Below are positions 1 through 12,500 of a stretch of 64,000 bases of DNA, one piece after another. Source of the DNA: Kryptolebias marmoratus (Eukaryota > Chordata > Actinopteri > Cyprinodontiformes > Rivulidae); contig NC_051431.1 of the NCBI RefSeq assembly GCF_001649575.2, forward strand, positions 21,095,025 through 21,159,024, in the 5' to 3' direction. Each line of letters begins with the position of its first letter. Within the stretch, counting starts at the first letter, position 1. The position numbers and the translations under genes were made by a program. Under the pieces are notes generated by a model. The model ran no database searches. It saw only the letters and a list, made by a program, of their open reading frames with translations, and was not told the DNA's origin.

Positions 1-1240
1 TTAAAAGATGCAAGGACTTATTTTCTGAGTACCACAAATTCTGGTACCGCTTGTTGTCACAGTACAACTGGGTAATTTTGCAGAGCCACAGCCTTGTATT
101 TTTAATGTTCTGCAGCCAAGTAAAACATAGGTAATGGTAAATGACACAACTTAGTTTCCAACTTAGTCTCACGCAAAATTCAAGAAAACCACTGAAATGT
201 CACATCATTAAAAATGTCCAAAAGGCTCATTTCCATTACTTAGTTTTGGACAAATCCACTACGCTGTATAGTGTCAAAAACAGCTGGACTTCCTGTGGAA
301 AGTTAAGGCCACTGTGATTAATTAAAGGCCTAGAATTCCTTGAAGGAATACATATCGCCTGACACCTTTCATGCCAGTTTGAAAGTAAGATTATTTTATG
401 TTGAAAAGGTTGAGAATTATCGTTTCTTCAAACCTAGAAAATGTTGTGTGCAATCTGACGTGATTTTGAAAAAAAAAACTCATGTTCAGAGTGTGTGCTG
501 TGAATGACACTCAGCTACTACCACATCAGACTTTGCTTAATATCTTTAGAATTGATCGAGATAGTTAATTTTTGCATTGCATTGGATATGGTTGATTAGC
601 TGTAGCGGCCATTTTGAGTTGGATTGTCTCCAAAAGTGAATCTGTTGTCGATGCTTATCCATTATTTTCAGAGAGTTTCATTAATATTTGTCCAGTAGTT
701 CATTACACTTTTGTTAACAGACAATAACACCCCCACCCCCAACCTCCCCACACACAACAGGCAAAAATATTATTCAAGATTAATGTTTTTGGTCAACTAT
801 TTTTTATTCAAGGAACATTTTACAACAACATTCCTGATATAGCCTGTAGTTTTCAGCTCTGCAGCCACAGTAGTATGTATTTTAATCTTTCTCTGTCTCA
901 CTCAGTCATGTTAATACTATGTGCAGTGGACAGATGTAACTTGGTAAAACACTTTTTAGATAAATATTTAAGTATGAAATCTGACAAATGAGCCACACTC
1001 TACTATCAAGGTGCCGACTGAAGGAGGTGATACTTCTTGTCGGGAGCAGAAGAAATTATCTGTCATTTCTGTGACTGTCAGGTTGGACCATTCTCACTTT
1101 CTGCTGAGGTTTCTTCTCCTCTTTGCAGTTTTTCCACTTTTAAATGTCACTTAAAAAATCAGTCAGATTTATTTGCTTTTTAGTGGCGTGTGTGTGTGTG
1201 TGTGGTTGTACATGAGCAAAAGTCTGTGTGATCCAGGTTT
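1..1240. other. Intergenic DNA with a family A repeat
   Basis: AT-rich sequence without a supported gene. It holds a minus-oriented family A copy (321-735) and a short TG run near 1189-1204. Nothing else is recognised. Confidence 0.7.
321..735 (-). repeat. Family A interspersed repeat, single unit
   Basis: This begins with the family's AGGCCT-plus-palindrome end (attccttgaaggaat at 335-349). It continues through the shared body (TTTCATGCCAG, CAGCTACTACCACATCA, GGCGGCCATTTTGA-like words) to the GCTAACAGACA-like end. It is degenerate. Confidence 0.8.
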
Positions 1241-1308
1241 GTGTCTGTGTTTGGAAGTGCAGTAGGTGGGTTTGAAAGGTATTATCATGCTTTGGATTTT
1301 GTTCCAGG

Positions 1309-1519
1309 TCTGTTAGAACAAGCTCTAAGGCCCTGCCTGCAGAAGTATTTTAAAACCCGCCTAACAACCATGTCTGGTCTGGATCATCAGCCGAGTCAGA
1401 GCGAGGAGGTGGAACAGGAGAAAAACCACCTGGGTAACCTCAGTCTGCCCTCTGCCAAGAACAGCACCAGCAAGAGAATATCTGGAATCAAATCAGCTGT
1501 CTTGTGTTTTTTTTTTTAA
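1309..1519 (+). other. Possible 3'-terminal coding exon of an unidentified plus-strand gene
   Basis: A good acceptor (ttttgttccag, ending at 1308) opens onto a reading frame that runs to a TAA at 1517-1519. A canonical AATAAA follows at 1638-1643. The stretch 1370-1500 is richer in G+C than its flanks and coding-like: it reads TMSGLDHQPSQSEEVEQEK and continues hydrophilic and serine/lysine-rich. The last codons fall in a poly-T run. I recognise no family. No upstream exon can be assigned within the window, so this could equally be a chance ORF of up to 92 codons. Confidence 0.25.
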
Positions 1520-2194
1520 GTGTGGAATACATGTGAAGAAATTCAGACGTGCCCTTTACAATCAGTAAGCATCAATGAATTTTACTGACTCTGTAAATGA
1601 AAATATTACATATTTCAAGTATGTAAATTTGTCAAAAAATAAATCAAATATTTGTCAAAGCTAAAACTAAAACTGTGTTCAGAAAGTTTGAAATCGCACA
1701 GTGTTTGTTTTGTCTGTTCAAAGTCCTACCTCGAAGAAATCCTGCGATCTTGACCTAAATTTCTGAATCTGATTGCTACACTGCTGCAACGAGGGGCCAA
1801 ACATCTGTGGAGTTTTGGGCAGCGAGCCACGACTCTGCATGTTTTTCATCTACAGTGGAATTTATATGAGGGGTTGCAAGAACATGAATGGGCCCCTGTG
1901 TGTCGGTTTCATTTTTACATCACCTTATCAGTGTGTAAGAGGCACACCAGACAGAACTGGAACACGACATGTGAAGTAAGCGGTGAAGTGAATCAGAATG
2001 TTACAATATGCCTAAATACTTTTGTTGATATGTATTTGACACTTGTTACATGTTTCTTGTTTCATTGTCTTACAACAGTATTCTGCTTGAAAACTTAAAG
2101 TCCTGTGATAAACTGTATGTGGATTTGGTTGATGCATAAAAAAGCCCATTCAAACATTGCTGGTGACCTAATTAAGTAGAGTTGGACACAGAAT

Positions 2195-2510
2195 ATGTTA
2201 AAGTTATAGTTCAGACCTTTTGAAGTGGGATTTTGTGGAAAGGTTAGTAACAATTATTATCATACCTGTTTGAACAGCCTTAGTTTGAAGAAATAGAGTT
2301 TAATTCTGACCAGTTTTACAACCTAACAGTTAGTCAGAACAGGGCCAAAGCCAAAATGGATCACTGCTGTTTTAAAATACTCCAGGTAAAAAAAATACCA
2401 GCCATTAACACCTCAGTTTAGACAGAATTAAACTCCATTTCTCCTAATTTAGGTATTTCAAATGCCACTTTACATGCCAAAGTTTATAACACAGAGCCTA
2501 AAACTAATTA
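2195..2510. repeat. Family B repeat, one arm
   Basis: This carries the family B arm words AGTTCAGACCTTTTGAAGTG, GTGGAAAGG, TTGAAGAAATAGAGTTTAA and AAAGCCAAAATGGATCACTG, with no convincing mirror arm. Confidence 0.65.
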
Positions 2511-2544
2511 TTTTAGGATTCAGAGTAATTTTGAGAATAACTGT

Positions 2545-2815
2545 CTTCCTCTACTACACCAAATTTTAGGTCGATATCTATAAAATTCACTGAATTTTAG
2601 CCATTTTCGTGTTTGCTAATGTTGATTATGTGCGGCAGCTATTTTGAACCAGGTTGATTCCAAAAGGCAATACTTCTAGATGTACATCTAGTGATTATTT
2701 TCTGGGAGTTTCATTAAAGCCTGTCTAGTGGTTCATGAGATACTTTGCTAACAGACAGACACACAAACACACACAGACAATTACATAATTGCCTGCCTTA
2801 TGTGGTAGCAGGTGA
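2545..2815 (-). repeat. Family A repeat, truncated
   Basis: Distal half of the unit only: CTACTACACCAAATTTTAG, the CGGCAGCTATTTTGAACC word, CATCTAGTGATTATTTTCTG and GCTAACAGACAGACACAC. The palindromic end is missing. Confidence 0.75.
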
Positions 2816-3234
2816 TGATAAATACAAGTAGGTGATGAGATTTTCCTTAACTGTTCAACATCCTACAGCTTTTTATTGAGACTCGGCAGAAAAATGCAGC
2901 CTCTGACGGGTCTTGCAGCCCAGTCACTGAAACTAATATTCCATGTCTCTAAATTTATGAGTCTCTTAGATCAAAATAATAGTTTGTTCCATGCTGTGTG
3001 TTCCATTTTCTTTTACCAGTATTTCATCAGGTTCGTTAAGCCCTCATGTTGAGGCTTGAACACAGCAGCTGAAGAGTCAACATCATGTTTTAGACCACAA
3101 GAAGCGAAGTGATATGAAACAGAAGCATATTGTCAATCAAATCTGTTAAAACCACTGAGCAATTATTTTCATATGCTGAAACTAGACTGTATTATCACCT
3201 GCCAGACTGTTTTTGCTCATACCTGTGTGGGCAC

Positions 3235-3630
3235 ATGTTCTTTCACCTGTCAGTTAGCAAAATATCTCATAAACAACTGGATGGAATTTACACAAGTCTC
3301 AGCAAATAGATGGATGTACACATCTACAACTGGTTACAACCACATTCAAGACAGCCACCACAGCTAATAAACCTTAGCCAACACAAAAATGACCATAACT
3401 CAGTCAAATGAACAAATTTTGAGCTGAGGTTTGATGTTGTAGTAGCAAAGAGTCAATATGCAAAAACACATATGCTGAGCACTAACAGATGTTGCAAAAC
3501 CTTGAAATATTTCACATGAAGTTATTTACTTGGTTTGACCAAAATGCCTAATTTATCATCATATGATGATCTTTAAAGCTCAAAAGGTGGCGGGCAACAT
3601 GCATCCATTCATGCTACTCACCTAATATTA
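3235..3630 (+). repeat. Family A repeat, single unit
   Basis: Plus-oriented unit running from AGCAAAATATCTCATAAAC through TAGCCAACACAAAAATG to the GGCGGGCAACATGCAT end. The terminal palindrome has decayed. Confidence 0.75.
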
Positions 3631-3884
3631 CTGTAATTACCATAATTGCTCTATATAAAAGCAGAAGGTAGTTCAAATATAGGACTAATTTATTTTAAGC
3701 ACATTCCATTCCCAAAACCTACAGGATGAATCACAACTGTATGAAATGAAACAACGCACAGAGTGATAAAATCTTTCTTCACATATATTTTATAACATTT
3801 TGAAGTACATTTTAGAAATAGAAGTTACAGTTTATAAAACCTTTCCAGCAGAAGTCATTGATGGGCCAGCATCAGCCTTTTTTT

Positions 3885-6378
3885 TCTTTTTTCTCTAGCA
3901 GACAGGTTTATTTTCTATATAAAAAAAAAAGAAAAATAATAATAATAAAACAATCGAAAATAAAAATCGCTACATTATTTTGTCCTGCGCTACCTTTAAA
4001 TTCCCGTGTAAGCACCAGCTGTCTGCATCTCTCGTCTTTTATAAAATATAAATTATTGAAAAATATTCAAAGGTTTGTGAACTAAATACAATAAAAAAAT
4101 GATCTCATAACAAAAATACAAAAGACACTATAAAATATACAGAAAAGAACCACATCCAAAATAATAAGGCTTTCCTTCTGAATTCGTTTTGAGATATGCA
4201 TATGCCACAAAATATTGGTATGTGTGTACTCGCCTAAGAGTCCATTAAAACACAAGTCCTGCAGTAGATTGAAGTCTCCCACATAAAAAAATTAAAACAC
4301 TTGTCAAAACATTAAAATTTTTAGGTAATAGAATACTTTCTTATGAACATCATGACAAAAAGTAATAAAATAACAGAACACTGTTTGGAAACAACATGTA
4401 GAAAAGGAATGAACGCACAGTGCAGTTTATAAAAAATGTTTTGTTGTTGTTTCGAATCCAATTCTCTGTATTGTAGAAGCAACACAGGTTTGAGAGTTAG
4501 TGCTTCATGATGACGGCAACAATTACAGCATCTCTTTTCGGCACTCGGTGGGAAATCAGCAAAGACTTTGCCCTAAAGCTGTCTGCTTTACAAAGATTGA
4601 ACAAAAAAACAGACAAAAAGACAACACTAAAAAAAAAAAAAAGCACATAAGAGGCTTCTGGTCCGTATCTTCAAACATCGTGGATACCCAAAGCCCCATA
4701 GCCAAAGACCTCACATGGGTTTTGGTTATTATTCCTGCTTTGTCTCCTGCTTATTTGTGTAATCTGGGTCCCCAATAAAGCATTATGAAATACAATCTGT
4801 ACAAATAGACATCTCGAAAGCTATTTTCATCCATAAGGGGTAACATTCAGCCACTGTAAACAATAACGTCGAAGATAATACTCAACTTTGGCATTTCCCA
4901 GTGTGTGGACACTGTTCCCACTGTCTGGGGTGGGGGTGTGGGAGGGCTGCTGCCAATTCACTCCAATGTAACTGGTAAGTTGTAATGCATGTACTTGGAG
5001 CTGCACAAATAACATCAATTTGTATATTGTTAAGTTCTATGTGTGTAACCTGCATCTTTTCGGACTATTGCCATCTATTATACATAACAAGCAGTCATCA
5101 CCTGCGTTTATTCAGATTCCTTTCTGTCACTTTCATCTATACCAAATTGTTTTCTATTCTCTCTGTCCCCATTTTCCTCTCGTCAAACATCACACCATCA
5201 CTCTGCACTCTGGCTGCTTTCTTTTTGGCTAAAATTGACTGCATAACAGACAAAAATAAACTGGCATTCTACATTCTTTTGTAAAAAAAAATATATATAT
5301 ATCCCACAAACAAACATGGACAGTGAACTGACATTTTTTTTTCTTTTAAATCTAATTTGCACACTGATTTTACCAACGACTCCTGAATTTTCCCCTCTAG
5401 ATTGTCTACAGTTGGCTAATACTGGTAGCATATGCAAAAAAAAAAAAATGCAGAAGTTTCAGTCATTATATGTGTCTGTAACAAGGTGGTAACATGTACG
5501 TAAAGGTGAACGCGTCAGTTTCAAAAGCAACGGCTACTTTCAGTTGTCTTTCAGACTTTCAGGGTATGAGTAATCCCCACCAGGCCCTCACACCTCTACA
5601 AAGCACAGGGTCTATAGTGTTGGCTGACGCAAATCAGTGAGAGCATAACAGTCTGAAGTTGGCATTTAATTCTTGATTTTACTTTAATACACTTATGGAC
5701 AAAAGCAGGCTTCATAGGTTTGATTTGGGTGTTTCAACAATGTAATTAATACTGGCACAACATCAAATCCTAAATGACACTTTAATTTTCTTTTGGTTCT
5801 CACTGAAAACTCTCTTCTTGCTCTACACAGACATTAAGCATGTATGTAAATATAACATAACGCCTTCCTAAGTTCCGTTTTTACATTTTGGCAACCGTTA
5901 TTTCAGCAGGAACCTTTGACCTGCTTTCAGTTTAACCCAACATGAATCTTTCTTTTTTTTTAAATCTTTTGGTTCTATTATTCTTTGTGTCTTGGTTTGC
6001 CTCCTCCTCTTTGCTACTTGGACAGAACAGAACAGAAGCTAACCTGAACTCTACCCAACTCTACTCAACAGAACTTCATTTGCCTTGAACTTCTAAATAC
6101 TACCAGTAGGAATCAGATACATTCACACTCACACACACACACACCCTAACATCTCAAATCCAACAGGGTTTGAATACAGGCTACTGCCTTCCTTTTAAAT
6201 CACGCTCTGAGAGACATGAGCTCAAAGTTGATAAAGACCACAGTTTTGTCAATAAAAACATTTTTTGGTCCGCCAATAAATGGGTTACCAACTCTACTGA
6301 ACAGTTAAGACCACTTTATGAGCCTCAGTCCGAGTGGCTCTACGTTTGTCCTCTCTCTTCGTTTTTTAGAGAGTTCTG
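3885..6378 (-). other. ets1: ets1 3' untranslated region
   Basis: This follows the stop codon at 6379-6381. On the minus strand a canonical AATAAA lies at 3912-3907, so cleavage is expected near 3885-3895 and the UTR would be about 2.5 kb, a normal size for vertebrate ETS1. The interval contains none of the family A or B repeats that flank it on both sides (a family A copy ends near 3630, a family B copy starts near 7203), which fits an exon under constraint. It is AT-rich with several homopolymer runs. Other AATAAA-like words lie inside it, so shorter ends are possible. The exact end is an inference. Confidence 0.65.
3907..3912 (-). terminator. ets1: Polyadenylation signal (AATAAA) of ets1
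   Basis: The plus strand reads TTTATT here, which is AATAAA on the minus strand. A T-rich stretch lies just downstream in the transcript sense (about 3880-3895). It is the last good signal before repeat-derived DNA begins at about 3630. Confidence 0.55.
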
Positions 6379-6594
6379 TCACTCGTCCGTATCGGGCTTT
6401 ACGTCCAACATCGCGTGGAGTTCTTCGGGTGTGTAGCCCAGCAGGCTTTTCAAGTCACAGACAAAGCGGTAGACATAGCGTTTCCCAGACGTCTTGTGGA
6501 TAATATTCTTGTCGTAGTAGTAGCGCAGGCCACGGCTCAGTTTCTCATAGTTCATCTTGGGCTTGTTTTTCCTTTTGCCCCACCTGCGAGCGAC
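6379..6594 (-). CDS. ets1: ets1 terminal coding exon: second half of the ETS domain and C-terminus
   Basis: The exon opens in phase 0 after ttgcag with [11 protein letters not shown] and ends with the TGA at 6379-6381, giving 71 residues (363-433). It holds the rest of the winged helix-turn-helix ETS fold: the recognition helix [14 protein letters not shown], with the two base-reading arginines (383, 386) and the following tyrosine, then the wing region and strand [18 protein letters not shown]. The C-terminal helices that pack against the autoinhibitory module ([17 protein letters not shown]) follow. It differs from human at only a few positions, for example Ser for Ala in HKTSGK, Lys for Gln in CDLKS and Thr for Ala near the end. 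The 3'UTR follows directly. Confidence 0.98.
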   Translation of the reverse strand, partial: VARRWGKRKNKPKMNYEKLSRGLRYYYDKNIIHKTSGKRYVYRFVCDLKSLLGYTPEELHAMLDVKPDTDE

Positions 6595-9500
6595 CTGCAA
6601 CAGCAAAACAAACAATGGTGTCACTGATTTGTCAAGTTTGAAATCAAGCCACATCTTGAAAAAATAATGCTCATAATGCAAAACCAGGTAAATACTCTAA
6701 GACATGAATAAAGCCCAACACAAAAGGCAACTGTCTTTTTGTGTTTTAACAAAGAAGACATCTTGTTCATCTGGCCAACTACTTAGGACCTCCCATCTTG
6801 AGTGCCAGTGACCAGCAGGGTCACAACCTCTCACCTCATCTGGGTCAGAAAGCTTAAACTCCCAGCCGTCGCCTGTCCAGCTGATGAAGGACTGGCAGGA
6901 CTTGTCGGTCAGCAACTCCAGCAGAAACTGCCACAGCTGGATGGGCCCACTGCCTGCAGAGCAGATGGGAGAAGGAGAGGTGTTTGTTTGAGCCGGTGAG
7001 ACTGAAAGAATGCGTTGCTGTTTGTGCTGATGCTGGCTGGTGTGAGAATTTATTGAGGTAAGTGTCAGCTCAAGTCAAAGGGATCTGGTTTTGAGAACAT
7101 TTCCAAAGTCCTGAAGTCTAATTATTGTCTGAAGGCAGTAATATTCCATTTTACAAACAAAAATGTACAGAAGAGATTATTTAAGCGAAATGCAATCCAA
7201 AGGGTTAAAGGAAAATTTTAGGTTTTTGCAAGTGGGGTTCTGTGGAAAGGATAACTCTTTTGAAACTCAGTTGTGAGTAATTCTGACTTGATTGACAAGC
7301 TAATAACAAGTTCGAACAAAGACATGACCAAGGTGGACTGCAGCCGACTCAAAACAACTCCAGTCTAAATAATTTCAAGAAAACGCTATTTTATAATCCT
7401 AAATATTGCCACCAGTTTGACATTACAATTTATTCACATAAAACTCTGTAATTAGCTCGGTAGCAGTGAGCTGTAACACTTCCACTGCAGTCTGAATCAC
7501 TTCCGCAGGTATTGTCATAACAGCTTTCCTGGAAGAACCATGTATTGTAAAATTGACAATGGTGTTAAAATGTATAAATTAGTGTAAGCATAGACCAGTG
7601 TAAAATTTTTGAAACAGGACTTGTTTTAGGATGGCAACAATCCACTTTGGTTTTGGCATTACTCAGAGAAACTGTTAGCTTCTCAGTGCGGTCAGAATTT
7701 CAAACAGTCATCTACAATTGGTTAAGATATAAATCGGTCATTACCTTTCCACAAATTCCACTTCAAATTATGTTAAATGTTCCTTTAAAAGAAGTTACAT
7801 CAGCATAGCTAAAGCACAAACTGAGGCGTATCAGAGAAAAATTTTTGAAACACTGATGATTGTGAAATATATTTAAAAAAATGTTGGGGTCAGACAGAGT
7901 GTTATATTTCATTTGTTGCATTTTACACTCCCTCTGTACAAAATTGTTAAATATTCATGCAAATAATTCAGTTGTGTCTGTGGAGGGACAGAGTAAACCT
8001 TCTAATCTGGGTCAAGTTGAAGAACGACAGTGGAACCAAATGTCCTCCTGTATACAACAGTCTCATTCATCACGGTGTCTGCCAGTTGCCGTGTACAGTA
8101 TGTGAATTTCGAGTCTGTCTCTGTATGAATTCCATACGAATGAAATCACTGGTTTAAAATAAGACCTGATGCCTTTAGGCTTCTGCAGAGCATCTATGGG
8201 ACCGTTTCAGAACAAAAGTCATCAGATGCGTTGCAATGGGAAGACTTTTCTTTTTTAAAATTAAAAAAAAAAAAAAGAGTACAGATAATCCACTGAAGCC
8301 TATTTTTAACACTAATACAAGAGTTTATTACAGTTCGTGGAAAAAGGAGGGAAAGCAGAACAAAGACTATCAAAAAGAGCTGGTTTTGTATATGAACTAG
8401 ATTCACAGCGCTATGCTTTGATCGTGCGGTTTTCTCTGTGCGTACGAGAACACAGCCACTTTTGAGGCTCACATGTTGAAATCACACCTGCCTGTGCAGC
8501 ACGCCGCCTCAGCAAAAACTGGAGCTGAGCAAAGCTCACCTCTCGGGCGCCTAAGAAAACCAAACGTGCCCTTACACAACGCAAACCAAATGTTTTCAGG
8601 GAAACAGACGTGTGGGCTGAAGACTTGAAAATGGCATTTCAGAGACCTTTTTTTTTTTTATAGCTCCTGCCAAGATTGAAGAGGGTGCATGACAACAGCA
8701 ACACAGCGCCTCTTTCACACAAGAGAGCTTCGGCTCATGTTCAAAAGTCAGCCAATGCAACAGCCAGCCCACATAAGGGTAATACCAACACACTGCGCTC
8801 TCACGTTAGAATGCAAGCGACCCCTGTCACATACAAAAAAAAAAAAAAAGAAAAAGAACGTTTCCAAAAATATGCCACAATCGTCGTGCACAAGGACCTC
8901 ATTGAAACAGAGTTATGAAGGGGTGGGGGCTTTTCTATTCATGGCAGTGTTTTGTATCTTATTCACTGCATGCTTCCATAGCTATGGTAGAAACAAAATA
9001 ACTCAAAGATAAATGAGTCCATTTAGGGCTTCAACATAATGATACATGACCTAAATTATCAATGGCTATTTCACACTGCAGTGCGGACATATTTGGATCG
9101 GTTTTCATATGTAGGGTAGAAACGGGCCAAATGAAAATCCAGATCTTTTAATATGCACTGAAAGTGCAACATGTTGTAAAGACTGAGGTCTAAATGGGAA
9201 ATTATCACCGGAAACCTACAACGATGACAACCGAAGCTTCGTTTATCTCTCAGCAGCCTTATCTGACTCCTCATCCTTGCTACAAGTGTCACCTGTCACC
9301 CCGGTGACTGGAACAGGAAGCTGAGCAGAGCAACTTTACGGGCCATCATGAACCCAGGTTTCTAACTGGATTAAAGCTTGCTTCTTTATTTCAAGGTTAG
9401 CTTTATTTGATGAAGATTTTGCCTTTTTTTTTTTTTTGCTCACCTTTTCTTCACTTATGTACACAATCAAGACAGAAACAAACAAAAAACAAAGGTGCCA

Positions 9501-12500
9501 CCATCTTTAAAAGACTAAAACACCCAGGACAAAAGCATGTTGTTGTTGTTGTTTGTTTTTCTTTGTTTGTTTGTTAATATTTTCTCTTTTTTATTGCACA
9601 AAACACCAAAGGAGTGAGAAAAGATTACTTTTTGGGAAAGGTGTATGTACTGCCAAAGTGCTGGGTTTTATTCACAATCAAATTAAAATCTATAGCAACT
9701 ATGGCCTGTCGAAAAAATGTATAATTTATCTACTTTTTGCATAATTTTATTCTAGTCTGCCAGTTTGATTAAAATGTGCGAAAGATGTGGAGAAGCTTAT
9801 GACTGTGTCTTATTAAAAGTGGGCAATGATGTTTCTGCATGTGTGTGTTTGTCTGTATCTAATATCTAATGAATCACAATATGAATTTTAATAAATCTTG
9901 CAACAAGTAATCATTGGATGTGAATCTACAACTAATTATCTTTTGGTGTAAACCAAATTCAAGATGGCTGCCACAGCTGACTTAACTTTAAAAGCACAAA
10001 AACAAATATAACTCTTTAGCTATACAACAATTTTACAAATACTGACATAAGATTTGATGTGATAGTAGCTGAGGGTGATCCCCAACACATATTCTGAGCT
10101 CCAAAAGATTGCGCAAGATCTTTGTTCAAACAGTTCCATTAGCTATTTAAAGTCAAATCTGTCTCTTTGTTAGCAAAATACCTTGTGAACCACTGCATGG
10201 ATTTTAATGAGACTTTCAGGAAATGTTTATCGGAGACACCTCTCCAACCGATTAACATTTGGTACCAACCCAATTCAAGATGGCTCCCACAGCCAACTGA
10301 CTTTGGAAAACACAAAAAATGTTTGTCTTACAAATACTGAGTGTGGTAGCTGCCGAGGGTCAATCACAACACGTACTCGAACAGGGAGCTCGTGTATAAT
10401 GTTATTTTCAAGGTTTGACCAAAAACTTTTCAACTCAACATAAGTTGACCTTAGTCTAAAACTTTGGCATGAAAGGCAGCGGGCAATTTGCATTCCTTCA
10501 AGGAATGTCAGGCCTTTAATTCCTCATTATTGGATTATGCGTACATTACGACATCGTTCCAACATCATTACGAATGAATGGCTTATTGTTCTACGAGTGG
10601 CATTTGAACCAGTTATCATGTGTGTACTGGCTTTGGGTTGGTCTAATGAGATTTGACGAACGCATCATTTGTGAAATTTGGTGGGTTTCCCCTTTTTTTT
10701 TTTGTTTTGTTGCAGGCAACCATGGAGCCATGTGACTACAATTTTAACAAGACCGAAAAAGTCCCAATAATCTGCAGCATTTACAGAACAACTCCTCAGC
10801 AATCTAGTTTTTCAGCGAGAAAACGCTTTGTGGCGGAGCGAGGATGTTTTTGCCCATGTCTGTGTGTGTCTGCATACGTGTGTTCAGTGTCTGTTAGACA
10901 CTGAGTTTTCTTATATCAATTGTTAATGTCTTATTAAAGTAAAAATTTGTAAAGCGATGCCAACTACCACATGTTTATGTTAAGTGTAGACCCACATTTC
11001 AGAATTCTTTAGCTGTGAAACTTCTGGATTAAACTCTTTCCAGCTGCACCACTTGATATGGTTCAAGATACCCTTTTTGTATGTTTGATTTCATAGTTTG
11101 CATTGAGAACCTTTAAGTGTAATTTGAACATCTAAGGAAACAATGGAGGCAGCAACAGCAGCAAGATTTTAAACCATAAACCCATGGCAGATGCTAAAAT
11201 AGTGCACTTGCTTCAGAGGTTGCAAATATCTCCACATCTCAGTGAACTTGAAGAACGTACGCAAGGCAGCTTTTTTTTTTTTTTTTCGGGCACGTACGAG
11301 TGTGAAGATGAAGAGATAATTTTGCTCTGGTGCTATATGCGCAGGGGCAGGCAATGTCACAATGTCTTCACCAGCGTTGCTAGGACGACCTGGAAAAAAT
11401 AGGTTGAGATGCGGGCTGCAGATAAAGGGGTAGATGAGAAGTGAAGGCAGAAGCTAGAAAAAAAGAGGTTGGAGCAAATCTACTTTGTCTCCTAACTTGG
11501 GCAGCTTGGTTAAAAGGTGTTTTTTCTTCTTTTCTTTTTTTTTTTTTTTTTGTCTAAAAGTGGTGCATTACAGCACTCCCACATGTGGGTTATTTTGCAG
11601 AGCATCAACAAGCAACAAGTGTGTTACAGCTGTGCACTGAAGAAATTAGAATTATTTGTAGAAAAATAAACAGCCACAATTCTCGATCCGCTTCTTTTAC
11701 TTAAAGTCTGTTAAAGCGAGGCAAACAGTAGCAGTGATACAGTAATTATATTCAGTAATATATTATTTCAGCCTTCTCTGCATTTGAGTTTGGCCTTTCT
11801 ACCGCCCGCCGCCGAAGGTGAAAGTGGAGTGAAAATGTTTTTTTTTCTCTGTTTCTGTGTGTGTTCATTTGTCTATGCCATTATTGCCATTAGCAAAATA
11901 TCTCATGAATCACTGAACAACCTTTAATGAAACTTTCAAAAAGTAATCACTGGATGTACAGGGAGAACTGATTAACTTTTGGAGTCAACTTGATTCAAGC
12001 TGGCCGACACAGCAAAGCAATCTTAGCCAACACAAACGTGGCTATACACCAGTGAACTTTACAGACATTGAGCTAAAATTTGACATGGTGGTAGCTGAGC
12101 ATTGTCTCCAACTCATACTTTAAACAGAATACATGGCCAAATATTTTTGGTTAAAAAATTGGCTTGAACTCTTGGAGTCAACTCCGTTTGTCTGTTCGCA
12201 AATTATCTTATGAAGCAGTGGACAGAAATCAATATGTCTCAAAAATTAATCACTGCATGTACACCTACAACTGATTAACTTTTTGGGGTTAACCCAATTC
12301 AAGATACCCGCCACAACTAATCGACCGTAGCCCACACAAAAATAGCTATACCTCATTGAAATTTACAGCAATTGAGCTAAAGTTTGGCTTGGTATTAGCT
12401 GAGATTCATTGATTGACAACACATACTCGGAGCGCTAACACAGAAGATATTGCATAAGACTACATAATGTTGTTCACAAGGTTTGATCACAATAGCCATA

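Larger units (their letters stand above)
1644..3884. other. Intergenic DNA between the possible 1.5-kb exon and the ets1 3' end
   Basis: AT-rich DNA containing part of a family B element (2195-2510) and family A copies (2545-2815 minus, 3235-3630 plus). No coding potential is seen. Confidence 0.7.
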
